64,000 bases of DNA from Geosiphon pyriformis (lineage: Eukaryota; Glomeromycota; Glomeromycetes; Archaeosporales; Geosiphonaceae): the NCBI GenBank assembly GCA_016748015.1, contig JAAOMT010000134.1, positions 1,241,606 to 1,305,605 on the forward strand. The letters run 5' to 3'. The translations under genes were made by a program, and so were the position numbers. The notes beneath the pieces were generated by a model. That model did not search any database and had not been told where the DNA came from. It saw only the letters and a program-made list of their open reading frames with translations. Shown here piece by piece: positions 32,031-43,722 of the stretch (position 1 is its first letter; every line of letters begins with the position of its first letter).

Positions 32031-33970
32031 CTAGTACTACCTTTGCTACCTAATGTATTAAACATATCTAATTCATACATATTACCCATAATGCATACAA
32101 GTTCATGACTACTCTTAACAAGACTGCATCTACTTAGCCATCTGATCTGGATTGGACTTGATATTAGAGGATTGAACCTCCCATAACTCCATCATTACAT
32201 CAAATATATCATCATAGATTGAAAAATCTTTAGCATCACCATCATCATCATTATCATCATCATTATCATCATCCATGTCTTCATCATCAGATATGTTATA
32301 TTGTACCTTCCCACTCCTCAACTTGAGGGTCCCTACTTTCTTTTGCAGCACAGAAGTCACAGCATGAACAGCCTTAATTTGGTTTCCCAATCCAATCACA
32401 CTTTCCTTCATTGCCTCAGCCATAACTGGTGGAGTAGACAATAATGTAGTAACCAATGCAACCAAAGAACCCATAGGCTCAACTATAGATTTGATCAACA
32501 AAGACAGTTTACTAAGTTGGGTTTCCAGAGAAGCCAATCTAGCATTAACAGCAACATCTGAACCAGAGGAGGCAACTGGCAACAGCGGCCCCACAACTTT
32601 GGGGGATGTACTGAAAGCCAGACCTGTATCAGCAACAGCAGCAACAGGAGGAACCACAGAGGTGACAGCTTTGGCATAGAATTTAGCTCCAACAAGGGAT
32701 GACTTGAGAAAGATGGGACCACCAGCAGAATTAGAAGAGAGTTTGGGAGGGAGAGATGACAACACCTTGCAGTCCACAGCCAAATGATCTAAACTTTGAC
32801 ATCTATAGCAGTGACAACATCCAGGAGTTTCCCACCAGATGCGACAGCCACGTAAGGTACCAGTTTTTGAAACAGCAGCATTTAAAGATTCCAAGAAATC
32901 AAAGGTCACTACAGCAAAGTATTGACATCGATAGGAATCAGGGGAGCAAGGAATGAAGCATGTATGGCCACCAACTTGGGAGACCAGATCACTTATCTCA
33001 AATGCAGTACAGCCAAATGGAAGATTAACCAGCTTAGCTTTGAAAGCATTTCTTGAGGAGATAACCTCCTTTTGGTTGGCAATAGGAAGAATCCCAACAT
33101 TATCTTTTCTGACCAACACAGACCAGTTAGAGAGAGCAGCAGCAGCAGAAGAAATCTCCTTAAAGTTAACCACAGCATATTACCATAAGCCAGCAGGCTT
33201 CAACTTAACAGAAGTGACAACACCAAAAATGCCAAGAGCAGATTTGATGTCATTAGAAGAGGTACCCAAGGGTACATCACGCAGTGCAACTGACAAAGAA
33301 GGGAAAGAAACAGAGGTTACTTCTGAAGACTGTGCAATCTTAAGAGTGGTCAAAAAAACCTCATCACCAATGGCTACTTTGGTAGCACCATTTAGACACT
33401 CCTGAGATGCAAATTCCACACAGAACAACTTGACAGCATCTTGTAAAACAGATTTAAGCCCAATACAACCAGGCAGCAACTGAAACAAAGAACTGAGCAA
33501 AGCCATCTTGATCTTAAACGTAGTACCAGGTACAAGATTGGAGGCCACCCAACCAGAGAACTTTTGATGTCCACTCACATTCACCCAAGCACCAGCATCA
33601 GATGCACCAGAAACTGGGGGGGGGGACAGTTGATTCCATTTCCATTTGATCAGCCCAATCTTTGAGATCATCTGGATTGATGGACTGTTTTGCTACTGGG
33701 ATTGGCAATGATCTGCCAGAGAGTACCACATCAGGCAACACAGCCAGTGGTTGATCTTGGCCCATCTTGGAAGATGTGCTGCTGCTGTTGCCATACATAT
33801 CAGGAATAGGGCTGGCTGCTGCTGCTGTGGAGATCTTACTGAAGATCTCATCTGGAACCACAAAGGGGTTTGGTGTGACCATGACAGTTGTGACTGCCTG
33901 CTACTGTTTTTTGGAATTTTTGGCTTTCATGGCCATTTGTGAAGCAGTAGTAGTAGAAGTAATAGTGGGA

Positions 33971-36412
33971 AATTGCTGAATTTTTCTCTCCTAAATTTCA
34001 TGACCATGAATAGAGCTAAGAGTAAAAAAGTTGCAAACATTACTTTTCTTATAGTAACTAATAAAGTTTCAACACGAGAGGATTTTTCTGTTATTGAAGC
34101 AGCTAGACAAAATGTTCTGGCAACATTTCCTTTAAAAAATAATAGTAATAAGCTGCCTTTAGCGGCTTCTGGTTCATTTTCTTCTCCTTTGGCTGGAAGT
34201 TCTTTTCCAGTCAAAGTCCCTTCAAAAAGGCACACTCGGGTTAGTCTTAGTGTTGTCTCTACCACTTCAAAGAGTCCAAAAATTTTTAATAACAGACCAG
34301 TCAACAAGTTGGTCTTTCCTGCTCTCACCACTCCCACTACTACTTCTACTACTACTGTTTCACAAATAGCCACAAAAGCAAAAAATCCCAAAAAACAGCA
34401 GCAGGCAGTCGCAACTGCCATGGTCACACCGAACCCCTTTGTGGTTCCAGATGAGATCTTCAGTAAGATCTTCACAGCAGCAGCCAGCCCTATTCCTGAT
34501 ATGGATGGCAACAGCAGCAGCACATCTCCCAAGATGGGCCAAGATCAACCACTGGCTGTATTGCTTGATGTGGTACTCTCTGGCAGATCATTGCCAATCC
34601 CAGTAGCAAAACAGTCCATCAATCCAGATGATCTCAAAGATTGGGCTGATCAGATGGAAATGGAATCAACTGTTCCCCCCCAGTTTCTGGTGCATCTGAT
34701 GCTGGTGCTTGGGTGAATGTGAATGGTTGTTAGAGGTTCTCTGGTTGGGTGGTCTCCAATCTTGTACCTGGTGCTACATATAAGATTAAGATGGCTTTGC
34801 TCAGTTCTTTGTTTCAGTTGCTGCCTGGTTTTATTGGGCTTAAATCTGTTTTACAAGATGCTGTCAAGTTGTTTTGTGTGGAATTTGCATCTCAGAAGTG
34901 TCTAAATGGTGCTACCAAAGTGGCCATTGGTGATGAGGTTTTTTTGACCACTCTTAAGATTGCATGATCTTCAGGAGTGGCCTCTGTTTCTTTCCCTTCT
35001 TTGTCAGTTGCACTGCACGATGTACCCTTGGGTGCTTTTTCTGATGACATTAAATCTGCTCTTGGCATTTTTGGTGTTGTCACTTCTGTTAAGTTGAAGC
35101 CTGCTGGCTTATGGCAATATGCTGTGGTTAACTTTAAGGACATTTCTTCTGCTGCTGCTGCTTTCTCTAACTGGTCTGTGTTGGTCAGAAAAGATAGTGT
35201 TAGGATTCTTCTCATTGCCAACCAAAAGAAGGTTATCTCCTTAAGAGATGCTTTCAAAGCTAAGCTGGTTAATCTTCCATTTGGCTGCACTGCATTTGAG
35301 ATAAGTGATCTGGTCTCCCAAGTTGGTGGCTGTACATGTTTCATTCTCCGCTCCCCTGATTCCTATCAATGTCAATGCTTTGCTGTGGTGATCTTTGATT
35401 CCTTGGAATCTTTAAATGCTGTTGTTTCAAAAACTGGTACCTTACATGGCTGCCGCATCTGGTGAGAAACTTCTGGATGTCATTGCTGCTATAGATGTCA
35501 AAGTTTAGATTATTTGGCTGTGGACTGCAAGGTGTTGTTACCTCTCTCTTCCAAACTCTCTTCTAATTCTGCTGGTGGTCCCATCATTTTCAAGTCATCC
35601 CTTGTTGGAGCTAAATCCTATGCCAAAGCCACCACTTCTGTAGTTCCTCCTGTTGCTGCTGCTGCTGATATGGGTCTGGCTTTCAGTACATCCCCCAAAG
35701 TTGTGGTGCCACTGTTGCCAGTTGCCTTCTCTGGTTCAGATGTTACTGTTAATACTAGGTTGGCTTCTCTGGAAACCCAACTTAATGAACTGTCTTTGTT
35801 GATCAAATCTATAGTTGAGCCTGTGGGTTCTTTGGTTGCATTGGTTACTACGTTATTGTCTACTTCACCAGTTATGGCAGAGGCAATGAAAGAAAGTGTG
35901 ATTGGATTGGAAAACCAAATTAAGGCTGTTCATGCTGTGACTTCTGTGCTGCAAAAGAAAGTGGGGGCCCTCAAGTTGAGGAGTGGGAAGGTACACTATA
36001 ACATATCTGATGATGAAGACATGAATGATGATGATGATGATGATAATGATGATGATGGTGATGCTAAAGATTTTTCAGTCTATGATGATATATTTGATGT
36101 AATGATGGAGTTATGGGAGGTTCAATCCTCTAATATCAAGTCCGATCCATATCAGACTGCTAAGTGGATAAGCAGTCTTGTTAAGAGTAGTCATGAACTT
36201 GTATGCATTATGGGTAAAATGTATAAATTAGATATGTTTAATACATTAGGTAGCAAAGGTAGTACTAGCATGTAGTTAGGGCTTTCTGCTTGTGGTTAGC
36301 CGCATCTTGTAATATGTATTATTGGGTGAGCTGGCTTTATGAAACTGCCACATTACTGTGGAATAACTAATAAACGACCGGCATGGCTACACATTAACAA
36401 AAAAAAAAAAAA
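33971..36412 (+). mobile_element. LINE-type ORF1-only retrotransposon, copy e (complete insertion)
   Basis: Complete unit of 2442 bp flanked by a perfect 15-bp TSD GAAGTAATAGTGGGA. It contains a 5' leader of 29 nt, ORF1, and a ~120-nt 3' UTR with hairpin CCACATTACTGTGG (36348-36361), AATAAA (36369-36374) and poly(A) from about 36398. No RT or endonuclease lies between the TSDs. This defines the mobile unit as ORF1-only. Confidence 0.95.
34000..36275 (+). pseudogene. ORF1-like protein of LINE copy e
   Basis: ATG at 34000, stop TAG at 36273-36275, about 758 codons. Order: Lys-rich start, Ser/Thr-rich N-terminal region, capsid-like or linker region, RRM-like fold (about 34980-35330), zinc knuckle near 35480-35520, Pro/Ala-rich linker, coiled-coil-like Leu-rich segment (35770-35990), Asp run (36010-36065), and a C-terminal helix ending GSKGSTSM. 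It is broken by a 7-C run near 34685 (one C short of the frame in copy g), TAG near 34733, TGA at 34965-34967 and TGA at 35463-35465. The protein would bind nucleic acid as LINE ORF1 proteins do. Confidence 0.87.
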
Positions 36413-36779
36413 GAAGTAATAGTGGGAGTGGTAAGAGCAGGAAAAACCAACTTGTTGACTGGCCTGTTATTAAAAATCTTTGGGCTTTTTGAAGTAGTGG
36501 AGATAACACTGGGACTAACCCAAGTGTGTCTTTTTGAAAGAACTTTGACTGGAGAAGAACTACCAGCCAAAGATGAAGAAAATGAACCAGAAGCCGCTAA
36601 AGACAGCTTATTACTATTATTTTTTAAAGGAAATGTTGCCAGAATGTTTTGTCTAGCTGCTTCAATAACAGAGAGACCCTCTCGTGTTGAAACTTTATTA
36701 GTTACTATAAGAAAAGTAACATTTGCAACTTTTTTACTCTTAGCTCTATTCGTGGTCATAAAATTTAGGAGAGAAAGAG

Positions 36780-37337
36780 TTTTTTGCCTCTTATTATCAC
36801 AAGTTTGTCAAGGATTTTTCCAAAATCACCGCTCCTCTCAATCAGCTACTTAGAAAAAACATCAATTATCACTGAGGCACTCATCAACAAAAAGCATTTG
36901 AAATTCTGAAGAAAAAACTGGTTACAGAACCCATCCTCATGCAACCTAATTTGGATCGACCTTTTATTCTCCATACTGATGCATCTGGCTATGGACTTGG
37001 TGCTGTTCTTTCCCAGAAAGACGAAGATAGCAGGGAACATGCTGTAGTATATGCCAGTAGAACTCTCACACCAGCAGAAAAGAACTACTCAGTCACTGAG
37101 CAAGAATGCTTAGCAGTAGTTTGGGCTACCAGCTACTGGGACAAATATCTTAAGGGTGTGAAGTTTTTGGTGGTAACAGATCACCAAGCTTTGGTTTGGC
37201 TACACAACAAAAGAAACCTGGAACATAAACAGATAACTCGCTGAATACTCCACTTGGATGAATTCAACTATGATATTCAACATCGCAAAGGAGCTAATCA
37301 TCAAAACACTGATGCTCTCTCCAGACTTACCATCCAG
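36780..37337 (+). pseudogene. Pol of gypsy C, second part: RNase H
   Basis: Continues pol of C after LINE d. It starts within the ASYYHKF stretch and covers RNase H with HTDASGYGLGAVLSQ and DHQALVWL. TGA codons lie near 36873 and at 37242-37244 (TGG to TGA). The conserved end stop is near 37337. Confidence 0.88.
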
Positions 37338-37406
37338 TGACAGAACAACCCTCTCAAACCAAACCAACTTAATTATTAGTAATTCCCCTTTTTGACAAAC
37401 ACAATA

Positions 37407-38594
37407 ATGGACTTGGACAATTACTCTGCCTTAATAAAATTTTTGGGTAAAAGACAATACCCGCCGAACTATATTCGACAGCAAAGAGAACATTTGTGCA
37501 AACAATCAAATTTCTATTTGATTTGTCAGAACCAACTTTATAAAAGAAATAGAAAAGATCCTGATCTACAATATGCACACTGATCCATTAGCTGGACACT
37601 TTGAAAAAACAAAAACAATTCAAAAAACTCTAGCTTGCTATTATTGGCCTACCTTGGGAAAAGACATTGCTGAATACATCAAAACCTGTGATATCTGCCA
37701 AAAGAAGATATTCATCCAATCTCTGTTGGTCAACTCTTTGACAAAATTGGTATAGATGTTGTTGGATCTTTAACAATAACTCCTGATGGCAACAGATACA
37801 TTATTACAGCTACCAATTATCTTACAAAGTGAGTAGAAGCAAGAGCCACTCCAGACCAAACAGCAGTCACAATAGCCAATTTCATTTATGAAGATATCAT
37901 TTGTCACCATGGCTGCCCCAAAGAACTTTTATCTGACAGAGGAAGAGCTTTTCTCAATACACTTGTTGAAGAACTTTGTAGAAAAATGGGAATATGTCAT
38001 AAACTCTCTTCCCCTTATTACCCCCAAACAAATGGCCTAGTGGAACGTTTCAATAGAACACTATGTGAAACCCTAGCCAAAACCAGTGAAGAAACCAACC
38101 TATGGGACAAAGTATTGCCTTCAGCTTTGTTCACCTACAGAACTGTGAATCATGACATAACAAGTTATAAACTCTTTTATCTGTTCTATGGATGAATGGC
38201 AACTCTACCAATAGAAACGGATATAGAAACAATACCTTTTGAAGAAATAACAATAGGAGATTACAAGGACATTTTGCAAAGAAGACTTGGTACCATTCTT
38301 GACTCATTGGTAGAAGCACAGATAATTGCTTTTGAAAAGATAAAACAGTTCCAAGAGAAGCTCAAAAAGAAAAAGACCTATAAAACACTTTCCTTAAGTG
38401 TTGGTGACTTAGTTTTGGAATACTATTTAGACAGAGACAATGTCTATGGTGATAAATTCTCCAGCCGCTGGAAAGGACCTTTTATAGTCAACAAAGTTTT
38501 GAACAATGGTTCATATATCCTACAAGATCAATATGGAACAATATTCAGTAATTGCTCTGTTCATGGCACACAACTCAAGAAATATCACAAATGA
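37407..38594 (+). pseudogene. Integrase of gypsy C
   Basis: ATG 37407. It keeps the catalytic Glu (NGLVERF near 38035-38055) that A and B have lost, and the N-terminal codon that is TGA in A, B and P is CGA here. Deletions near 37565 (about 45 nt) and 37710 (about 20 nt) disrupt the zinc-binding region. There are also TGA near 37830 and TGA at 38193-38195. It ends with TGA at 38592-38594. Confidence 0.9.
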
Positions 38595-38695
38595 CCTAAT
38601 TGGTTACCTGTTGTGGTAATACCAACTCAAATAATCAGCAAAAATCAGATATAAATAAATACACTATTCCCAAAACAGAGGTATCTTCAATTGAC

Positions 38696-39352
38696 ATGAA
38701 CAATTATTTCTTGGATCAAAACATTCAAAACACTTTCTATACTCTCCATGAGTACTGGATCAAGAACTATTCAAATACTACTCTGACTATTGGAAAACAA
38801 ACCACCATAACAGACAACAGTGAAACTCACACTGTTATCAGACCAAAGAAAACAACTACCAGAAGGGAAAAAATTGGTGGCAAAATGGATAAATACCTGC
38901 TGGAAAGCATAACAGCAGCGATACTTTCACCTTCTAGCACAATTGGAAAAATGATACAAGAAATCTTGCCCATAGACAAAAACTTGTCATATGGAAGACA
39001 ACTAAAACTTTATGGTTGTCTTGGTGAAATCATAGAAGACATGAAGCTCATAAAGAAAACAACTTCAGAGATACAAGTGAAAATTTTGGGCATTATATGA
39101 TTAGATGTCCCAAGAGTTTTGACCATTGCTAGAAGAGCCAGAACTCTTATACAAAGATTTGGTCTCTTGGATACAAAACTTATTTCACCTCAAGTATTAT
39201 ATACCTTATTCACAAAAGACTTCAACAAACTAGTTAGTTTTGAGTTAGACAAAACCCTTCACATAGACTATCCCATAAATAGCTTGATTTCGCTGGAGCT
39301 CAATCTCTTTGGAGAGAATGATGTTATGGTTGAAACCCATACTTTTTATTAG
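38696..39352 (+). pseudogene. ORF4 of gypsy C, one nonsense mutation
   Basis: ATG at 38696, stop in the LTR at 39350-39352, same length as in B. The only lesion is TGA at 39098-39100 (CGA to TGA). The C-terminal half reads on in the same frame. Confidence 0.85.
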
Positions 39353-39939
39353 TTATCACATGTATTAGCCACTGATGTCATATAATTAGCCACCCTATTT
39401 TTAGATAGTGATTATTGACCACTTTAGATAACTATATAAGCAATGATTCCCTTAGCTGTAGAAAGACATGATCAAAGTAACAAAAAAAAACAATATCAAT
39501 TACTTTCTCTCATATCGCTTATTTCTCTTTCCTTACCTTCAAGTATCTACTTGTTGGCATTTACATACCTTATCTTTTCCCCTTCTTGATTTGTATTTGT
39601 TAGAATTAGCCTGAGAAGCAATTGGCTTGCTCTTGTAATTCATTGAATAAAGAAATGATTGAAAAACACAATGATACCTGTTATTGATTCTAAGAATTGC
39701 TGAGTTGAGGCATAGAATAATAGCAGCAGTGTTATCTTGTTGACAATCACAGACTATTCCTCTACCTTCAGATTTAAGAAAAAATTAGTGACTGTGATTT
39801 TTATGAGACTGATCACACACATTGAATCCTTACTCATTTAATTCGCTCTCTTATTGTAATTCCCTCTTTGTTTATTTCCATCACCATACAATACTGTTCT
39901 CCCTTGCTATCTATTAGCTTGTTACTCCAACCCATAACA
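39322..39939 (+). repeat. 3' LTR of gypsy C (618 bp)
   Basis: Only one 12-bp unit (39412-39423) against ten in the 5' LTR of the same insertion; that accounts for the 107-bp length difference within 1 bp. GTAT follows at 39940-39943. Confidence 0.95.
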
Positions 39940-40291
39940 GTATATAACACTTGAGGCGAAATGAGTTTTGTATTCAAGAGACAAATCTTTGTATTAGATT
40001 TTTGGCTCTTTTAGCAATAGTTAAAACTCTTGAGACATCTAACTGAATTGTTATGGTTGAAACTTATACTTCTTATTAATTATCACATGTATTAGCCACT
40101 CTATTTTTAGTAAGTGATCATTGACTTGATCATTGATCTAATTGTTGATTTGATCATTGACCACTTTTTACAGTTATATAAGTGATGAATTTCTAAGCTG
40201 TAGAAATGCATGAAGAAATCAAGGAAATAAATAAATAAAACAACAACTTTTATCTCAATCATTCTCTTATCACTAATTTTCCTTTCTCTAC

Positions 40292-40970
40292 TGTTATGGG
40301 TTAGAGTAACAAGCTAACGGATAGCAAGAGAGAACAGGATTGTAGGGTGATAGGAATAATCAAAGAGAATTCAACTTCAAAGAGTAAATTGAATAAGTAT
40401 GGATTCAATGTGTAAGATCAGTTTTATAAAATATCTCAGTTGCTATTCTTTTCAAAGGTAACTGAGGAATCTGAAGGTAGAGGAATAGTCCATACTGTCA
40501 ACAAATGATTACACTTGGTATAATTCTATGCCTCATATCAACACTCTTAGAATTCAATATCAAGTATCAGATGTGCTCTTCAGTCACGTTTTATTCAATA
40601 ATCTCCAAATGTTGCAATTACACAAGTCAGAAAAAGGGTAAGAAATAACCAACAAGTAATCTTTTATCCCAAGATGTTCAGATACTTGAAGGTAGGGAAA
40701 GGGAAATTAGTGATAAGAGAATGATTGAGATAAAAGTTGTTATTTTATTTATTTGATTTCCTTGATTTTTTACATGCTTTTCTACAGTTAAAAGATTCAT
40801 CACTTATATAGCTATCAAAAGTGGTTAATGATCAGGTCAATGACTAGGTCAATGATCAGGTCAATAATCAGGTCAATGATCACTTATTAAAAATAGAGTG
40901 GCTAATTTTTATGACATTAATGGCTAATACATGTGATAATTAATAAGAAGTATAAGTTTCAACTGTAACA
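40292..40970 (-). repeat. Solo gypsy LTR (679 bp) inside the LTR of gypsy P
   Basis: Minus-strand second-subfamily LTR, TGTTATGG .. CTGTAACA on the plus strand. TSD CTAC at 40288-40291 and 40971-40974. It has 5 repeat units. Confidence 0.93.
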
Positions 40971-40990
40971 CTACCTTTAAGTATCTGAAC

Positions 40991-43283
40991 AAAAAAAACT
41001 CTTTCTCTCCTAAATTTTATGACCACAAATAGAGCTAAGAGTAAAAAAGTTGTAAATATTAGTGATAAGCTGTCTTTAGCAGCTTCTGGTTCACTTTCTT
41101 CACCTTTGGCTGGTAGTTCTTCTCTAGTTAAAGTTCCTTCAAAAAGACACACTTGGGTTAGTCCCAGTGTTGTCTCTACTACTTTGAAAAGCCCAAAGAT
41201 TTTTAATAACAAACCAGTCAACAAGTTGGTCTTTCCTGCTCTCACCACTTCCACTATTACTTCTACTACTACTACTTCACAAATGGCCATGAAAGTGAAA
41301 AATTCCAAAAAACAGCAGCAAGCAGTCACAACTGCTATGGTCACACTGAACCCCTTTGTGGTTCCAGATGAGATCTTCGGTAAGATCTCCACAGCAGCAG
41401 CCAGCCCTCTTCTTGATATGAATGGCAACAGCAGCAGCACATCTCCCAAGATGGGCCAAGATCAACTACTGGCTGTGTTGCCTGATGTGGTACTCTCTGG
41501 CAGATTATTGCCAATCCCAGTAGCAAAACAGTCCATCAATCCAGATGATCTCAAAAATTGGACTGATCAGATGGAAATGGAATCAACTGTCTCTCCTCCA
41601 GTTTCTGGTGCTGCAGATGGTGGTGCTTGGGAAAATGTGAATAGTTGTCAGAGGTTCTCTGGTTGGGTGGCCTCAAATCTAGTACTTGGAGCTACATTCA
41701 AGATCAAAATGGCCCTGCTTGGTTTCTTGTTTTAGTTACTGCCTGGTTGTATTGGGCTTAAGTCAGTTTTACGAGATGTTGTTAAGTTGTTCTGTATGGA
41801 ATTTGCATCTCAGGAGTGTCTAAATGGTGTCACCAAAGTGGCCATCAGAAATGAGGTGTTTTTGACCACTCTTAAGATTACATGGTCTTCTGGTGTGGCC
41901 TCTGTTTTTTTTCCTTCCTTGTCAGTTGCACTGCATGACGTACCTTTGGGTACCTCTTCTGATGACATCAAAACTGCTTTTGGCATTTTTGGTGTTATCA
42001 CTTCTGTTAAGTTGAAGCCTGTTGGCTTATGGCAATATGCTGTGGTTAATTTTAAGGACATTTTTTCTGCTGCTGCTGCTCTTTCTAACTGGTCTGTATT
42101 GGTTAGAAAAGATAGTGCTAGGATTTTTCCCATTGCCAACCAAAAGGAGATTATTTCCTCAAGAGATACATTTAAAGCTAAGTTGGTCAATCTTCTATTT
42201 GGCTGTACTGCCTTTGAGATAAACGATTTGGTCTCCCAAGTTGGTGGCTGTATGTGTTTCATTCCTCGCTTCCCTGAATCTTATCAATGCCAATGCTTTG
42301 CTGTGGTTACCTTTGATTCTTTGGAAATTCTGAATGTTGCTGTGTTAAAAACTGGTACCTTGCAGGGTTGTCACATCTGGTAGGAAACTCCTGGGTGTTG
42401 CCGCTGTTACAGGTGTCAAGACTTGGGTCATTTGGCCATGAACTGCAAGAAGTTGCCTCCTCCCACACCCAAACTCTACTTCAACACTTCTAGTGGCCCC
42501 AAAATTTTCAAACCTTCATTTGCTGGATCTAAATCTTATGCCAAAGCTGCTGCTTTTGTGGTTCCTCCTGGTGCTGCTGCTGCTGATATGAACTTGGATC
42601 TTGGTGGTTCTCCCAAAACTACACCACCTATAGTGCCTGTTATACCTTTTGTTCCCAAGTCTGCTGTTGAATCTTGGTTGGCTTCCTTGGAATCCCATCT
42701 TAGTGAACTCTCTGTGTTGATAAAATCCTTAGTTGAATCTGTTGGTGCTCTTGTTGTATTGATTACTAAACTGCTGTCTATTCTAACTGCTGTGGATGTG
42801 TCAGTTAAGGAATGTGTGGATGGTTTGGCTAAGCAAAATAAAGGCTTGGCTGCTGTTGTTTCTATAATGCAGAGAAGCATTACACATCTTGAGAAAAGAT
42901 GTGAACAGGCTGGCTTGGAGGATGGATCAGATATTGATGACATGGTTGATGATGATAATGATGATGATGTTATGATGCATTTATGGGAAGTTCAGCCTTC
43001 TAGTATCAAATCCAGTCCTGATCAGACTGCTAAGTGGATGAGTAATATGGTTAAGAATAGTCATGAGCTTGTTAGCATTATGAGTAAGATGTATGAATTA
43101 GAAATGTTTGATACATTAAGTAACAAAGGTAGTACTAGCATGTAGTTAGGACTTTCCACTAAGTAGTTAGCCGCATCTTGTAATATTTGTATTATTGGAT
43201 AAGCTGGCTTTATGAAACTGTCACATTACTGTTGACTTAGCTAATAAACAATCAGTGTGGCTACACAATAACAAAAAAAAATC
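40991..43283 (+). mobile_element. LINE-type ORF1-only retrotransposon, copy f
   Basis: Inserted in the P LTR with a 12-bp TSD AAGTATCTGAAC (40979-40990, 43284-43295). About 2.29 kb; shorter than e and g because of an internal deletion early in ORF1. The 3' UTR and poly(A) are as in other copies. The 3' hairpin is weakened. Confidence 0.92.
41019..43145 (+). pseudogene. ORF1-like protein of LINE copy f, near-intact with two nonsense changes
   Basis: ATG 41019, TAG 43143-43145, all in one frame. The only stops I find inside are TAG at 41733-41735 (CAG to TAG) and TAG at 42381-42383 (TGG to TAG). About 35 codons after the Lys-rich start are missing (junction near 41052, AATATTA microhomology). 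The RRM-like region lies at about 41930-42260 and the zinc knuckle CYRCQDLGHLAMNC near 42405-42446. The coiled-coil-like and Asp-rich regions follow. Confidence 0.88.
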
Positions 43284-43687
43284 AAGTATCTGAACATCTT
43301 AAAGATAAAAGATTACTTGTTGGCATTTACCTATTCATTTCCTGAAATGTATAAGTGTAGCATTTGAAGATTATTGAATAAAACATAACTGAAGAGCACA
43401 TCTGATACTTAATATTGAATTCTAAGAGCACCAATGTGAGGCATAGAATTATATCAAGTGTGATCATTTGTTGACAGTATGGACTATTCCTCTATCTTCA
43501 AATTCTTCAGTTATCTTTTGAAAAGTATAGCAACTGAGATATTTTATGAGACTGATCTCACATATTAAATCCATACTTATTCAATTCACTCTTTGAAGTT
43601 GAATTCCCTTTGATTCCTTTCATCACCCTACAATTCTGTTCTCCCTTGCTATCTGTTAGCTTGTTACTCCAATCCATAACATAAAAG

Positions 43688-43704
43688 TGGTGCTCCCTGT
43701 GAGG
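43688..43704 (+). promoter_or_regulatory. Primer binding site of gypsy P
   Basis: TGGTGCTCCCTGTGAGG, six bases after the LTR end. Confidence 0.6.
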
Positions 43705-43722
43705 TTGTCAAAATCCTATTGT

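Larger units (their letters stand above)
32031..36759 (-). pseudogene. ORF1-like protein of LINE copy d
   Basis: ATG at 36759. After removal of LINE e the frame continues from 33955 downward. A run of ten G (C on the coding strand) near 33616-33625 shifts the frame; copy g has eight and stays in frame. One TAA lies near 33181 (TGG to TAA). The 347-codon C-terminal half (33173-32130) is open and holds the RRM-like region and the zinc knuckle CYRCQSLDHLAVDC near 32770-32815. The acidic run and the tail follow, with a frame change near 32130. It lacks the last codons, cut off by gypsy B. Confidence 0.85.
32031..36779 (-). mobile_element. LINE-type ORF1-only retrotransposon, copy d (split by LINE e)
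   Basis: Minus-strand copy in pieces 32031-33955 and 36428-36779. LINE e lies between them with TSD GAAGTAATAGTGGGA (33956-33970 and 36413-36427). Its 5' start (..CTCTTTCTCTCCTAAATTTT) abuts gypsy C pol at about 36780. Its 3' UTR and poly(A) should lie left of gypsy B but are missing at the artificial junction. Confidence 0.88.
20378..39939 (+). mobile_element. Ty3/gypsy-like LTR retrotransposon C, split by LINE d and its nested guests
   Basis: 5' LTR at 20378-21102 and 3' LTR at 39322-39939, both starting TGTTATGGTTGAAACCCATAC, flanked by TSD GTAT (20374-20377, 39940-39943). The internal sequence breaks at 24792, within the RT-RNase H connection. It resumes at about 36780 in the same codon region (HSFLG then ASYYHKF). 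LINE d therefore sits inside C. The left boundary also carries an artificial sequence (24793-24811). Confidence 0.92.
20258..40048 (-). pseudogene. ORF4 fragment of gypsy D, split by gypsy C
   Basis: C-terminal part of ORF4 in two pieces, 20258-20377 and 39944-40048. They read on directly once gypsy C (20378-39939) and one copy of its TSD are removed. The second piece ends where the 5' LTR of gypsy P begins (40049). The remainder of D is not visible in this window. Confidence 0.85.
40049..43681 (+). repeat. 5' LTR of gypsy P, interrupted twice
   Basis: LTR pieces 40049-40291, 40975-40990 and 43296-43681 (about 645 bp in total). They are split by a solo LTR (TSD CTAC) and LINE f (TSD AAGTATCTGAAC). 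It starts TGTTATGGTTGAAACTTATAC and ends CATAACA. It has 4 repeat units. It is inserted in ORF4 of gypsy D. Confidence 0.92.

Noticed and set aside
36421-36779. An independent minus-strand gene at 36394-36759
   Set aside because: It is the 5' end of ORF1 of LINE d, separated from the rest by LINE e with a perfect 15-bp duplication.
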